A stretch of 64,000 bases of DNA from Pseudomonas sp. G2-4 (GTDB lineage: Bacteria > Pseudomonadota > Gammaproteobacteria > Pseudomonadales > Pseudomonadaceae). Positions 1 through 7,369 of this stretch are shown here, piece after piece. The notes under the pieces are model-generated. The model did not search any database, had not been told where the DNA came from, and saw only the letters and a program-made list of their open reading frames with translations. The stretch lies in the NCBI RefSeq assembly GCF_030064125.1, contig NZ_CP125957.1:930001-994000 (forward strand). The letters run 5' to 3'. The translations under genes were made by a program, and so were the position numbers. Within the stretch, counting starts at the first letter, position 1. Each line of letters opens with the position of its first letter.

Positions 1-189
1 ATACAGCGGTTTATTGAGGCCAAGGCGTTCCATTGCCTGAGCATGCATTTCGGGATCGACCCGACGTTCGCCCATCATCACTTCCACGGGGTCGCCGGGG
101 ATCATGCGAATCAACGCGAAGGTCAGCAAGGTGATGCCGAAGAACGTGGGGATCAATAATCCCAGTCGGCGGGCAATAAAACTAAACAT
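1..189 (-). CDS. dppB: Dipeptide ABC transporter permease DppB (N-terminal part only)
   Basis: This is the first 63 codons of an inner-membrane permease; the rest lies beyond the left edge of the window. The translation begins MFSFIARRLGLLIPTFFGIT and continues with IRMIPGDPVEVMMGERR. That is the usual start of DppB/OppB-type permeases: a first transmembrane helix followed by the periplasmic PGDP segment. It follows the binding-protein gene at 264-1859 on the same strand, in the order dppA-dppB seen in dipeptide (Dpp) operons. Its expected partners DppC, DppD and DppF would lie further left. The identification rests on the N-terminal motif and on context. Confidence 0.9.
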   Translation of the reverse strand, partial: MFSFIARRLGLLIPTFFGITLLTFALIRMIPGDPVEVMMGERRVDPEMHAQAMERLGLNKPLY

Positions 190-221
190 CTTCAGGTGTA
201 CCTCATCAGCCGGTTAGGCGT

Positions 222-253
222 GCCCGGCAGCCCCTTGGTCAGGGGTGCCGGGC
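222..253 (-). other. Strong stem-loop between dppA and dppB
   Basis: An inverted repeat pairs 222-229 with 246-253, and 231-235 with 241-245, with one bulged base. On the minus (coding) strand no T-run follows, so it is not a classical terminator. Stem-loops in this position commonly protect the binding-protein mRNA from 3' decay, letting the binding protein be made in excess over the permease. That role is inferred. Confidence 0.6.
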
Positions 254-263
254 GTTTTCTTAT

Positions 264-1859
264 CTACTTCACCTGGGTGGTGGCGAAGTTGTTTGTGGTG
301 AGCGGGCTAATCACATAACCCTCTACGTTGTTGCGCATTGCCGTGAACATGCGGGTGTGGGCCATGCTGATCCACGGTTGGTCCTGGTTGAAAATCACCT
401 GGGCTTGCTCATAGAGCTTGATACGCTCCTCAGGGTTCACTGTGGCGCGGGCCTGGTCGATCAGCGCCTGGAATTTCTCGTTGCACCAGCGCGCGTAGTT
501 TTCGCCGTTCTTGGCCGCTTCGCAACTGAGCATAGGCGTCAGGAAGTTATCCGGGTCGCCGTTGTCGCCCGCCCATCCGGCGGAGACCATGTCGTGCTCG
601 CCGTTTTTCGCGCGCTTGAGCATTTCGCCCCATTCCATCACGCGGATGTCGACCTTGATCCCGACCTTCGCCAGGTCCGCCTGCATCATCTGCGCGCCGA
701 GCATCGGATTAGGGTTGGTCGGGCCGCCGCCGTTGCGGGTGAACAGGGTGAACACGGTGCCTTCCGGTACACCTGCGTCCTTGAGCAGCTCGCGGGCCTT
801 GTCCAGGTTACGGGGTGGGTTCTTCAGCTCGTGGTTGAAGCCCAGCAGGGTCGGCGGGTACGGGTTGACCGCCACGGTGGCGTTGCCTTTACCGAACAGC
901 GCGTTGACATAGGCCTCCTTGTCGAAGGCCAGGTCGATGGCTTTGCGCACCCGCACGTCGCTCATGTATTTGTGGCTGGTGTTCAGGGCGGTGTAGGAGA
1001 CGGTCATCGCGTCCAGTTCAGCGACTTTCAGGTTCGGGTCTTTCTTGATGCTCGGAATGTCGTCGGGCTTGGGGTACAGCGCGATCTGGCACTCGTTGGT
1101 CTTGAGCTTCTGCATGCGCACGTTGTTGTCGGTGGCGATGGCGAGAATCAGCGCCTCGGCCGGCGGCTTGCCACGGAAGTAGTCCGGGTTGGCCTTGAAG
1201 CGAACCTGGGCGTCCTTGTTGTAGCGCTGGAAGACAAACGGCCCGGTGCCGACCGGCTTGCTGTTGAGGTCGCCGGCTTTGTTGGCCTTGAGCAACTGGT
1301 CGGCGTATTCGGCCGGGTAGATCGAGGAGAAGGCCATGGCGATGTCGGCCAGGAACGGCGCTTCGCGGCGGGTCAGGCTGAACTTGACCGTGTGTTCGTC
1401 GACTTTCTCGACGCTTTTGAGCAGCTCTTTGAAGCCCATGCTTTCAAAGTAGGGGAAGCCCACGCTCGACAGTTTGTGCCACGGGTGGTTCGGGTCCAAC
1501 TGGCGCTGGAAACTCCAGACCACGTCGTCGGCATTCATGTCGCGGGTCGGCTTGAAGTATTCGGTGGTGTGGAACTTGACGCCTTTGCGCAGGTGGAAGG
1601 TGTACGTCAGGCCATCGTCACTGATGTCCCAGGATTCGGCCAGGGCCGGAATCACTTCGGTGGTGCCGGGCTTGAAGTCGGCCAGGCGGTTGAAAATGGT
1701 TTCTGCCACGGCGTCGGCGGTGACTGCAGTCGTGTACTGGACCATGTCGAAGCCTTCCGGGCTGGCTTCTGTGCAAACCACCAGGGGTTTGGCGGTGGCG
1801 CCAACGGCGACACTCAGCAGCGCAGCGGCGATGGCGGCGCGTAGGGGATTCATGTTCAT
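264..1859 (-). CDS. dppA: Periplasmic dipeptide-binding protein (SBP_bac_5 family), paralogue next to dppB
   Basis: This is a 531-residue family 5 extracellular solute-binding protein that would deliver dipeptides to the DppBCDF transporter. The start at 1859 (MNMNPLRAA) has an AGAGGA ribosome-binding site about six bases upstream; an open frame extends further but lacks a comparable site. A signal peptide of about 23 residues ends near VGATA. The mature protein begins PLVVCTEASPEGFD, followed by the family block LTYTFHLRKGVKFH. It is one of four paralogues in this cluster and the most divergent: the other three share VFCSEGSPAGFD or a close variant. A terminator-like hairpin lies directly upstream. 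Its position beside dppB resembles P. aeruginosa DppA4 (PA4502), recalled from memory. Peptide specificity cannot be read from the sequence. Confidence 0.9.
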   Translation of the reverse strand: MNMNPLRAAIAAALLSVAVGATAKPLVVCTEASPEGFDMVQYTTAVTADAVAETIFNRLADFKPGTTEVIPALAESWDISDDGLTYTFHLRKGVKFHTTEYFKPTRDMNADDVVWSFQRQLDPNHPWHKLSSVGFPYFESMGFKELLKSVEKVDEHTVKFSLTRREAPFLADIAMAFSSIYPAEYADQLLKANKAGDLNSKPVGTGPFVFQRYNKDAQVRFKANPDYFRGKPPAEALILAIATDNNVRMQKLKTNECQIALYPKPDDIPSIKKDPNLKVAELDAMTVSYTALNTSHKYMSDVRVRKAIDLAFDKEAYVNALFGKGNATVAVNPYPPTLLGFNHELKNPPRNLDKARELLKDAGVPEGTVFTLFTRNGGGPTNPNPMLGAQMMQADLAKVGIKVDIRVMEWGEMLKRAKNGEHDMVSAGWAGDNGDPDNFLTPMLSCEAAKNGENYARWCNEKFQALIDQARATVNPEERIKLYEQAQVIFNQDQPWISMAHTRMFTAMRNNVEGYVISPLTTNNFATTQVK

Positions 1860-1888
1860 CGTCAATCCTCTGCAATCGGTTAAATGGC

Positions 1889-1928
1889 AAAAAACCGAAC
1901 GGCCGACCTCGTGAGTCGACCGTTCGGT
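1889..1928 (-). terminator. Intrinsic terminator downstream of the OprD-family porin gene
   Basis: On the minus strand a 14-bp stem (1928-1915 with 1907-1894, one G-T pair) encloses a 7-base loop and is followed by a T-run (1894-1889). It lies 8 bp beyond the porin stop codon and 30 bp before the next binding-protein start. It would therefore end or attenuate porin transcripts before dppA-dppBCDF. The 15 bases at 1904-1918, within its apex, recur exactly at 7154-7168. Confidence 0.8.
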
Positions 1929-1935
1929 GGAGCGT

Positions 1936-3315
1936 TTAGAGAATGTTGAACGGGATGGTGGTGACCAGGCGGAACTCGTTGAGATTGCCATCAGCCTGGT
2001 TTTCGCTGGCGCGGTGCGTGGTGTAGGTCGCGCGTACCGCGGTGGCTTTCAGCGGGCCGCTTTGTACGGCGTAAGAGGCACCGATGCCGTATTCGTAGTG
2101 ATGTTCACCGTCCATGGCTCTCACATCGGTATAGCCGGTGCTGTTGTAATGCGTACCGTCGATGCCCCAGCCGCGAGCCTGATAGATGTTGAATTTCAGG
2201 CCTGGCACGCCGTATTCAGCCATATTCAGGCCATAGGCGATCTGGAAGGATTTCTCGTTCGGGCCGTTGAAGTCCGACAGCAGGGAGTTGGCCAGGTAGA
2301 TGCCGTTGGTTTCGTGCAGGTAGTCGAAGTACTCGTTACCGTCCACTTCCTGGTACGAGAACGTCAGGCTGTGGGCCTGGTGAGTCAGACCAAACGACAG
2401 GGAGTAGGTGTTGTTGTCGATATCACCCAGCTTGCTTTTGCCCGAATCCACAGTCCTGTAGTAATTCAGGCCGGTGGTCAGGCTCAGCACCGAGCTGTCG
2501 CCCAATACGTGGCTGGCGCCGAAGTAGTATTGGTTCCACAGGTCTTCGGCCTGGGTGCCCCACAGACTGGTGGTGAGGCTGGCGAACGGCTGGTAGGTGA
2601 TACCGGCGGTGTTCACATGATCAGCTTCGGCCGAGGAGCTGCCGTATTCGGAGCGGAACTTGGTGAGGCTTTGCTCGGTACGGGGAGAGTTGCGGTCGAA
2701 GGTCGCGACGTCGAATGCCAGGTTTTCGAGTTCTTCACTGTGCAGGCTCACGCCCTGGAAGCTCGAAGGCAGGGCGCGGTTACCGATGACGTCGACCATC
2801 GGGCTGCTGAAGTTTTGACGACCGGCGGTCAGGGTGGTGTTGGAAACGCGCGCCTTGACGTTCGCCAGGCCCAGTTTGCTCCACTGGTCGACAGCGTCGC
2901 CGTCAGAGTGCGCCAGGGTACGGTTGGAACCGCCCATGATGTCATCGTGATCACCGAGCAACGCGATCGCGTTATAGGCCGCGACTTCGGTGCTGAAGCC
3001 AACGGTGCCTTGGGTGAAGCCGGAGGTGTAGTTCAGGATGGTGCCCTGAACCCAGTTGGTCCGGCGCGAATCGCTATGCGTAACGCCGTCGCGCGTGTAG
3101 CTGAAGGCGCTGCCGCGGCGTCGCAACTCGTTGGAATACCAGTTGCGAGTGCTGCCACTGACCGATTGGCCTTCTACGAAACCGGTGGCTTCGGATTGAG
3201 CGCTGGTGGTCTTGACGGTCACTGGATTGAACGCCTGGCTCTGCGATTCTGCATACGCCGTTGCGGTAACGCTGCTGATGGCCAAGGCCAGTATTGCGGT
3301 GCTGCTCAGTTTCAT
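1936..3315 (-). CDS. opdP: OprD-family outer-membrane porin, OpdP-like (dipeptide uptake)
   Basis: This 459-residue protein has a signal peptide ending near ATAYA (about residue 22). The body is rich in alternating aromatic and polar residues typical of an 18-stranded OprD barrel, and it ends in a hydrophobic last strand (TTIPFNIL). An AGGAG site lies seven bases before the ATG. Lying among dipeptide-binding proteins, it matches P. aeruginosa OpdP (PA4501), reported to take up glycine-glutamate dipeptide. It would carry peptides across the outer membrane to the neighbouring binding proteins. OprD family membership is clear; substrate specificity is inferred from context. It ends at a strong terminator, and a 12-bp palindrome lies about 80 bp upstream of the start. 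Confidence 0.85.
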   Translation of the reverse strand: MKLSSTAILALAISSVTATAYAESQSQAFNPVTVKTTSAQSEATGFVEGQSVSGSTRNWYSNELRRRGSAFSYTRDGVTHSDSRRTNWVQGTILNYTSGFTQGTVGFSTEVAAYNAIALLGDHDDIMGGSNRTLAHSDGDAVDQWSKLGLANVKARVSNTTLTAGRQNFSSPMVDVIGNRALPSSFQGVSLHSEELENLAFDVATFDRNSPRTEQSLTKFRSEYGSSSAEADHVNTAGITYQPFASLTTSLWGTQAEDLWNQYYFGASHVLGDSSVLSLTTGLNYYRTVDSGKSKLGDIDNNTYSLSFGLTHQAHSLTFSYQEVDGNEYFDYLHETNGIYLANSLLSDFNGPNEKSFQIAYGLNMAEYGVPGLKFNIYQARGWGIDGTHYNSTGYTDVRAMDGEHHYEYGIGASYAVQSGPLKATAVRATYTTHRASENQADGNLNEFRLVTTIPFNIL

Positions 3316-3395
3316 CCGTAACGCTCCTTTTCTTTCTTTTTTATGCCGATCTTTTTGGGTGATTCGGCTATCGGTTTACAACTCATTCACAACTT

Positions 3396-3407
3396 GCAAA
3401 CGTTTGC
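3396..3407. promoter_or_regulatory. Perfect 12-bp palindrome upstream of the porin gene (LacI-type operator candidate)
   Basis: GCAAACGTTTGC is a perfect palindrome with a central CG, the symmetry typical of LacI/GalR/PurR-type operators. It lies about 80 bp upstream of the porin start and 77 bp downstream of the preceding binding-protein stop, where a porin promoter could sit. No LacI-family gene is present in the window, so the binding protein is unknown. Confidence 0.4.
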
Positions 3408-3446
3408 TTGGCGCCAAATCGGCGAATTACGGCAAGACGTCTGCGT

Positions 3447-3466
3447 GAGGGCTCCAAGGAGCCCTC
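3447..3466 (-). other. Stem-loop after the third binding-protein gene
   Basis: A 9-bp perfect inverted repeat (3447-3455 with 3458-3466) lies 18 bp past the stop codon of the gene at 3484-5085. No T-run follows on the coding strand. It may stabilise the upstream message or attenuate readthrough into the porin gene. Confidence 0.5.
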
Positions 3467-3483
3467 GCTGTGCGGCTAAGCGG

Positions 3484-5085
3484 TTATGGGTTCAGGCTGA
3501 CGCCTGAGAACACGTTGCGACCGAAGGGGCTGACTTTGAACCCTTCGACTTTGGTACTCAGCGGCTGGTTGACCGTCGAGTGGGCAACAGGGGTGATCGG
3601 CACTTGCTGCTTGAGCAACTGCTGGGCCTGTTTGTAGAGCACGGTGCGCTGGTCGCGATCAGTGACGACTTTGGCCTGCTTGATCAGCTTGTCGTAATCC
3701 TGGTCGCACCACATGGAGTAGTTGTTGCCGCCAATGGCGTCGCAGCTGTACAGCGTGCCCAGCCAGTTGTCCGGGTCACCGTTGTCGCCGGTCCAGCCGA
3801 TCAGGCTGACGTCGTGCTCGCCGTTCTTGGTGCGCTTGATGTACTCGCCCCATTCGTAGCTGACGATCTTCACCTTCAGGCCGATCTTCGCCCAGTCGGC
3901 CTGGAGCATCTCGGCCATCAGCTTGGCGTTGGGGTTGTACGGGCGCTGCACGGGCATGGCCCAGAGGGTGATTTCGGTGCCGTCCTTGACCCCGGCGGCC
4001 TTGAGCAGCTCCTTGGCTTTTTCCGGGTTGTAGGCGGTGTCCTTGATCGTGTCGTCGTAGGACCACTGCGTCGGCGGCATGGCGTTGACCGCCAGTTGCC
4101 CCGCGCCCTGGTACACGGCGTTAAGGATGCTTTGCTTGTTCACCGCCATGTCCAGCGCCCGGCGCACTTCGACCTGGTCGAAGGGCTTGTGGCGGGTGTT
4201 GTAGGCGATGTAGCCGAGGTTGAAGCCGGGCTTTTCGATCAGTTGCAGCTTCGGATCATTCTTCAAGGCGGGCACGTCGGCCGGGCGCGGATGCAAGGTG
4301 ATCTGGCATTCATTGGCCTTGAGCTTCTGCACCCGTACCGAGGCATCGGTGTTGATGGAGAAAATCAGGTTGTCCAGCTTGACCCGTTCCGGCGCCCAAT
4401 ACTGCTTGTTGGCGACGTAGCGGATGTTGGAGTCTTTCTGGTAGCTCTTGAACTCGAACGGCCCGGTGCCGATCGGCTTCTGGTTGATGTCGCTCGGCTT
4501 GCCGCTCTTGAGCAATTGATCGGCGTATTCGGCCGACAGGATCGCGGCAAAACTCATGGCGATGTTCTGGATGAACGCGGCGTCCACGCTGTTGAGGGTC
4601 ATGACCACGGTCAACGGCCCGGTCGCCTCCACCTTGGCGATGTTCTTGTTCAGGCTCATGCCGTTGAAGTACGGAAACTCGGTGGGGTATGCCTTGCGAA
4701 ACGGATGCTGCGGGTCAAGCATGCGATTGAAGGTGAACAGCACGTCGTCGGCATTGAAGTCCCGGGACGGGGTGAAGTAATTGGTCGTATGAAACTTTAC
4801 GCCTTCACGTAGGTGAAACGTGTACTTCAAGCCGTCTTCGGAAATGTCCCAGCGGGTTGCGAGGCCCGGTACGACATTGGTCGCGCCTTTTTCAAACTCG
4901 GCCAGGCGGTTGTACAGCGGTTCAGCGGCGTCGTTGTCGGTGGCGGTGGTGTATTGCGCGGTGTCGAAACCGGCCGGGCTGCCTTCGGAACAGAACACCA
5001 GGCTGCCACCGGCGGCTTGGGCCATGGACGCAGCGGCCAGCATGCCGGTGCCCAGCAATGTGGATAAAACCAAGGTATGGCGCAT
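3484..5085 (-). CDS. Periplasmic dipeptide-binding protein (SBP_bac_5 family), paralogue
   Basis: This is a 533-residue family 5 solute-binding protein. The signal peptide ends near SMAQA (residue 24). It carries the family blocks VFCSEGSPAGFDTAQY, YTFHLREGVKFHTTNYF and WTGDNGDPDNWLG. A GAGGGA ribosome-binding site precedes the ATG. It closely resembles the paralogues at 5489-7114 and 7370-8971, sharing long stretches such as NPEKAKELLKAAGV. In P. aeruginosa the gene just upstream of opdP is dppA3 (PA4500), and this gene has that position. It probably competes with the others to feed one DppBCDF permease, each protein having its own peptide range. That division of labour is inferred from what is known of the PAO1 proteins. 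Confidence 0.88.
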   Translation of the reverse strand: MRHTLVLSTLLGTGMLAAASMAQAAGGSLVFCSEGSPAGFDTAQYTTATDNDAAEPLYNRLAEFEKGATNVVPGLATRWDISEDGLKYTFHLREGVKFHTTNYFTPSRDFNADDVLFTFNRMLDPQHPFRKAYPTEFPYFNGMSLNKNIAKVEATGPLTVVMTLNSVDAAFIQNIAMSFAAILSAEYADQLLKSGKPSDINQKPIGTGPFEFKSYQKDSNIRYVANKQYWAPERVKLDNLIFSINTDASVRVQKLKANECQITLHPRPADVPALKNDPKLQLIEKPGFNLGYIAYNTRHKPFDQVEVRRALDMAVNKQSILNAVYQGAGQLAVNAMPPTQWSYDDTIKDTAYNPEKAKELLKAAGVKDGTEITLWAMPVQRPYNPNAKLMAEMLQADWAKIGLKVKIVSYEWGEYIKRTKNGEHDVSLIGWTGDNGDPDNWLGTLYSCDAIGGNNYSMWCDQDYDKLIKQAKVVTDRDQRTVLYKQAQQLLKQQVPITPVAHSTVNQPLSTKVEGFKVSPFGRNVFSGVSLNP

Positions 5086-5488
5086 GACGCTCCCTCTCTC
5101 GTTCGGGGTGTTTTAACAGTGAACCGGTGTCCTTCCGGGGACGTGTCCGGGGCACTGAATTCAATCCATTGCGCAGCGATGCCGCAAGGCCAGCAAATTG
5201 ACCAGCCCCCGACGGTATGAGCCGGGGACCAGGCAGTAAATGCGTAATGCCTGAAAGACTTGTGGGAAAAGGCGCTACGTCCTAAACCAACTGCTGTGGT
5301 CCGCAGGGCTTTTGGATGTAGGCGATTTCCTGGGTCTTGGCATAGAGCAACGGTATGTCGTGGGAGCGAGCCTTGCTCGCGATGGCGTTGCGGGTACACC
5401 GCTTCGTCATCGCGCTCAAAAAAGGGGCTGCTGCGCCCGAAGCGTCGGACCGGCCCAGCGGGAGCAAGCTCCCTCGCCACGGGTCACC
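5086..5488. other. 403-bp intergenic region with a mixed REP pair
   Basis: Between two binding-protein genes of the same strand there is no convincing gene. It holds one REP of each of the two local families (5359-5385 and 5453-5481) and GC-rich stem-forming sequence near 5121-5155, just upstream of the ribosome-binding site of the next gene. The gap is long enough for a separate promoter, but I could not assign one. Confidence 0.6.
5359..5481. repeat. REP pair, one unit of each local family
   Basis: The left unit (5359-5385, type GTGGGAGCGAGC..TGCTCGCGATGGCG) carries one extra C relative to other copies. The right unit (5453-5481) is the inverse of the GTGGCGAGGGAGCTTGCTCC type. Finding the two families paired in one doublet is unusual in this window, where other doublets are of a single family. 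Confidence 0.8.
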
Positions 5489-7114
5489 TTATTTGCTGAC
5501 GCTGACGCCGTAGAAGGAGTTCAAGCCAAAGGGGCTGATCTTGAAGTCCTGCACGGTGGTGCGCATAGGCTGGAACACCGTCGAGTGAGCGATGGGTGTC
5601 ATCGGGACAGCATCTTTGAGGATGTGTTGCGCCTGTTTATACAGCTCGGTGCGCTTGGACTGGTCCGAAGTGCGCTTGGCTTGCTTGACGATGTCGTCAA
5701 ACTTCTTGTCGCACCATTTCGAGAAGTTGTTGCCTTGCAGCGAGTCGCAGCCAAACAACACGTTGAGCCAGTTGTCCGGGTCACCGTTGTCGCCGCTCCA
5801 GCCGATCAGCATGGCGCCGTTTTCGCCACCCTTGGAACGCTTGATGTACTCGCCCCACTCATAAGTGACGATCTTGGCCTTGATCCCGATCTTGGCCCAG
5901 TCCGATTGCAGCATTTCGGCCATCAGCTTGGCGTTCGGGTTGTAGGGGCGCTGGACCGGCATTGCCCACAGGGTGATCTCGGTGCCTTCCTTGATGCCGG
6001 CTTCCTTGAGCAGCTCCTTGGCTTTCTCCGGGTTGTACGCCGCGTCCTTGATGGTGGTGTCGTAGGACCATTGGGTCGGTGGCATGGCATTGACGGCCAG
6101 TTGGCCAGCGCCTTGGTACACCGAATCGATGATCTGCTGCTTGTTGACGGCCATGTCCAGTGCCTGGCGCACTTTCAGTTGGGCCATCGGGTTGGGCTGG
6201 TCGCTGCCCTTGATCTTGTCCATGACGTTGTAGGCGATGTAGCCCAGGTTGAAGCCCGGCTGGTCCGGCATCTTCAGGTTTTTGTCTTCTTTGATCGCCT
6301 TGAGGTCGGCCGGGCGTGGGAAGAGGGTGACCTGGCATTCATTCTTTTTCAGCTTCTGGATGCGCACCGATGGGTCGGTGGTGATGGCGAAGATCAGGTT
6401 GTCGATCTTCACGTCTTCCGGAATCCAGTATTCCTTGTTACCGGTGAAGCGGATGTTCGAGTCTTTCTGGTAGCTCTTGAAGACGAACGGGCCGGTGCCG
6501 ATAGGCTTCTGATTGATATCGGCGGGCTTGCCTGCCTTGAGCAGCTGATCGGCGTACTCGGCGGACTGGATGGAGGCAAAGTGCATGGCCATGTTCTGGA
6601 TGAACGCGGCGTCTACGGCGTTGAGGGTGAACCTGACGGTCTTGCCGTCGACTTTCTCGACCTTGGCGATGTTGGTGTCCATGCCCATGTCGGTGAAGTA
6701 GGGGAATTCGGTCGGATACGCCTTACGGAACGGGTCATCCTTGTTGATCATGCGATTGAAGGTGAACAGCACGTCGTCGGCGTTGAACTCGCGGGTCGGC
6801 TTGAAATACGGGGTGGTGTGGAACTTGACGCCTTCACGCAGGTGGAAGGTGTAGGTCAGGCCGTCTTCGGAAATGTCCCACTTGGTCGCCAGGCCAGGAA
6901 TCACAGCGGTACCGCCGCGCTCGAACTGGGTCAGACGATTGAATATGGTTTCTGCAGAGGCGTCGAAGTCGGTTCCGGTGGTGTACTGACCAGGGTCAAA
7001 ACCGGCCGGGCTCCCTTCGGAGCAGAACACCAGGTTAGTCGCGGCTTGGGCGAAAGATGCGCTGGCTAATAAGCTCGCGCCGACTAAAAACGGAATGACC
7101 GCTTGTTTAAGCAT
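5489..7114 (-). CDS. Periplasmic dipeptide-binding protein (SBP_bac_5 family), paralogue
   Basis: This is a 541-residue family 5 solute-binding protein. The start at 7114 (MLKQAVIPFLVG) is chosen because GAGG lies five bases upstream; another ATG eight codons earlier has no such site. The signal peptide ends near SFAQA. Family blocks VFCSEGSPAGFDPGQY, YTFHLREGVKFHTTPYF and WSGDNGDPDNWLN are present. Relative to its neighbours it has an insertion of about eight residues around KIKGSDQPNPMAQ, in the C-terminal lobe before the conserved VRQALDMAVNK. It belongs to the same dipeptide-uptake cluster and the same strand. Its ligand is not evident. It is flanked on both sides by gaps of more than 250 bp, so it may be transcribed separately. 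Confidence 0.88.
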   Translation of the reverse strand: MLKQAVIPFLVGASLLASASFAQAATNLVFCSEGSPAGFDPGQYTTGTDFDASAETIFNRLTQFERGGTAVIPGLATKWDISEDGLTYTFHLREGVKFHTTPYFKPTREFNADDVLFTFNRMINKDDPFRKAYPTEFPYFTDMGMDTNIAKVEKVDGKTVRFTLNAVDAAFIQNMAMHFASIQSAEYADQLLKAGKPADINQKPIGTGPFVFKSYQKDSNIRFTGNKEYWIPEDVKIDNLIFAITTDPSVRIQKLKKNECQVTLFPRPADLKAIKEDKNLKMPDQPGFNLGYIAYNVMDKIKGSDQPNPMAQLKVRQALDMAVNKQQIIDSVYQGAGQLAVNAMPPTQWSYDTTIKDAAYNPEKAKELLKEAGIKEGTEITLWAMPVQRPYNPNAKLMAEMLQSDWAKIGIKAKIVTYEWGEYIKRSKGGENGAMLIGWSGDNGDPDNWLNVLFGCDSLQGNNFSKWCDKKFDDIVKQAKRTSDQSKRTELYKQAQHILKDAVPMTPIAHSTVFQPMRTTVQDFKISPFGLNSFYGVSVSK

Positions 7115-7153
7115 GTTGGCCTCATGATTTGTTGTCATTTTTGGATTTGAGGG

Positions 7154-7168
7154 CGACCTCGTGAGTCG
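7154..7168 (-). other. 15-base stem-loop sequence shared with the leader of the dppA gene at 264-1859
   Basis: CGACCTCGTGAGTCG occurs here and at 1904-1918, in both cases 40-45 bp upstream of the start codon of a binding-protein gene. It folds into a short hairpin (GGCGAC/GTCGTC arms here). No T-run follows. A shared regulatory element in the two leaders is possible, but two copies are thin evidence. Confidence 0.4.
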
Positions 7169-7369
7169 TCCTGCGGATACTTATGCAGGCCCCATACCCA
7201 ATGCAAGATCCAGAGCGGTCTCAAGGCTGATTCAGTGGCACGTACGTACCTTAATGTCGCATCTGTATAACTTCTGACGCAGTTGACCGTTTGCGCGGTG
7301 TTTTTCAGCCTGAATTGCGCTCCGTGCCGGTGCGTCGCGAGGGGCGCGGCGCACCGGATTGGGGCGGTG

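Noticed and set aside
357-1844. A 495-codon open frame on the plus strand opposite the binding-protein gene
   Set aside because: It is an antisense shadow of a GC-rich gene. Its translation is low in complexity, rich in V, G and A, and has no family pattern; similar frames lie opposite every binding-protein gene.
5312-7069. A 585-codon plus-strand open frame
   Set aside because: It runs through a REP region and then antisense to a clear binding protein; no ribosome-binding site or recognisable domain.
7235-7250. TGGCAC followed by GTACGTACC upstream of a binding-protein gene, considered as a sigma-54 promoter
   Set aside because: No GC at the -12 position with correct spacing, and it reads on the strand opposite to the gene; it is mainly a GTACGTAC palindrome.
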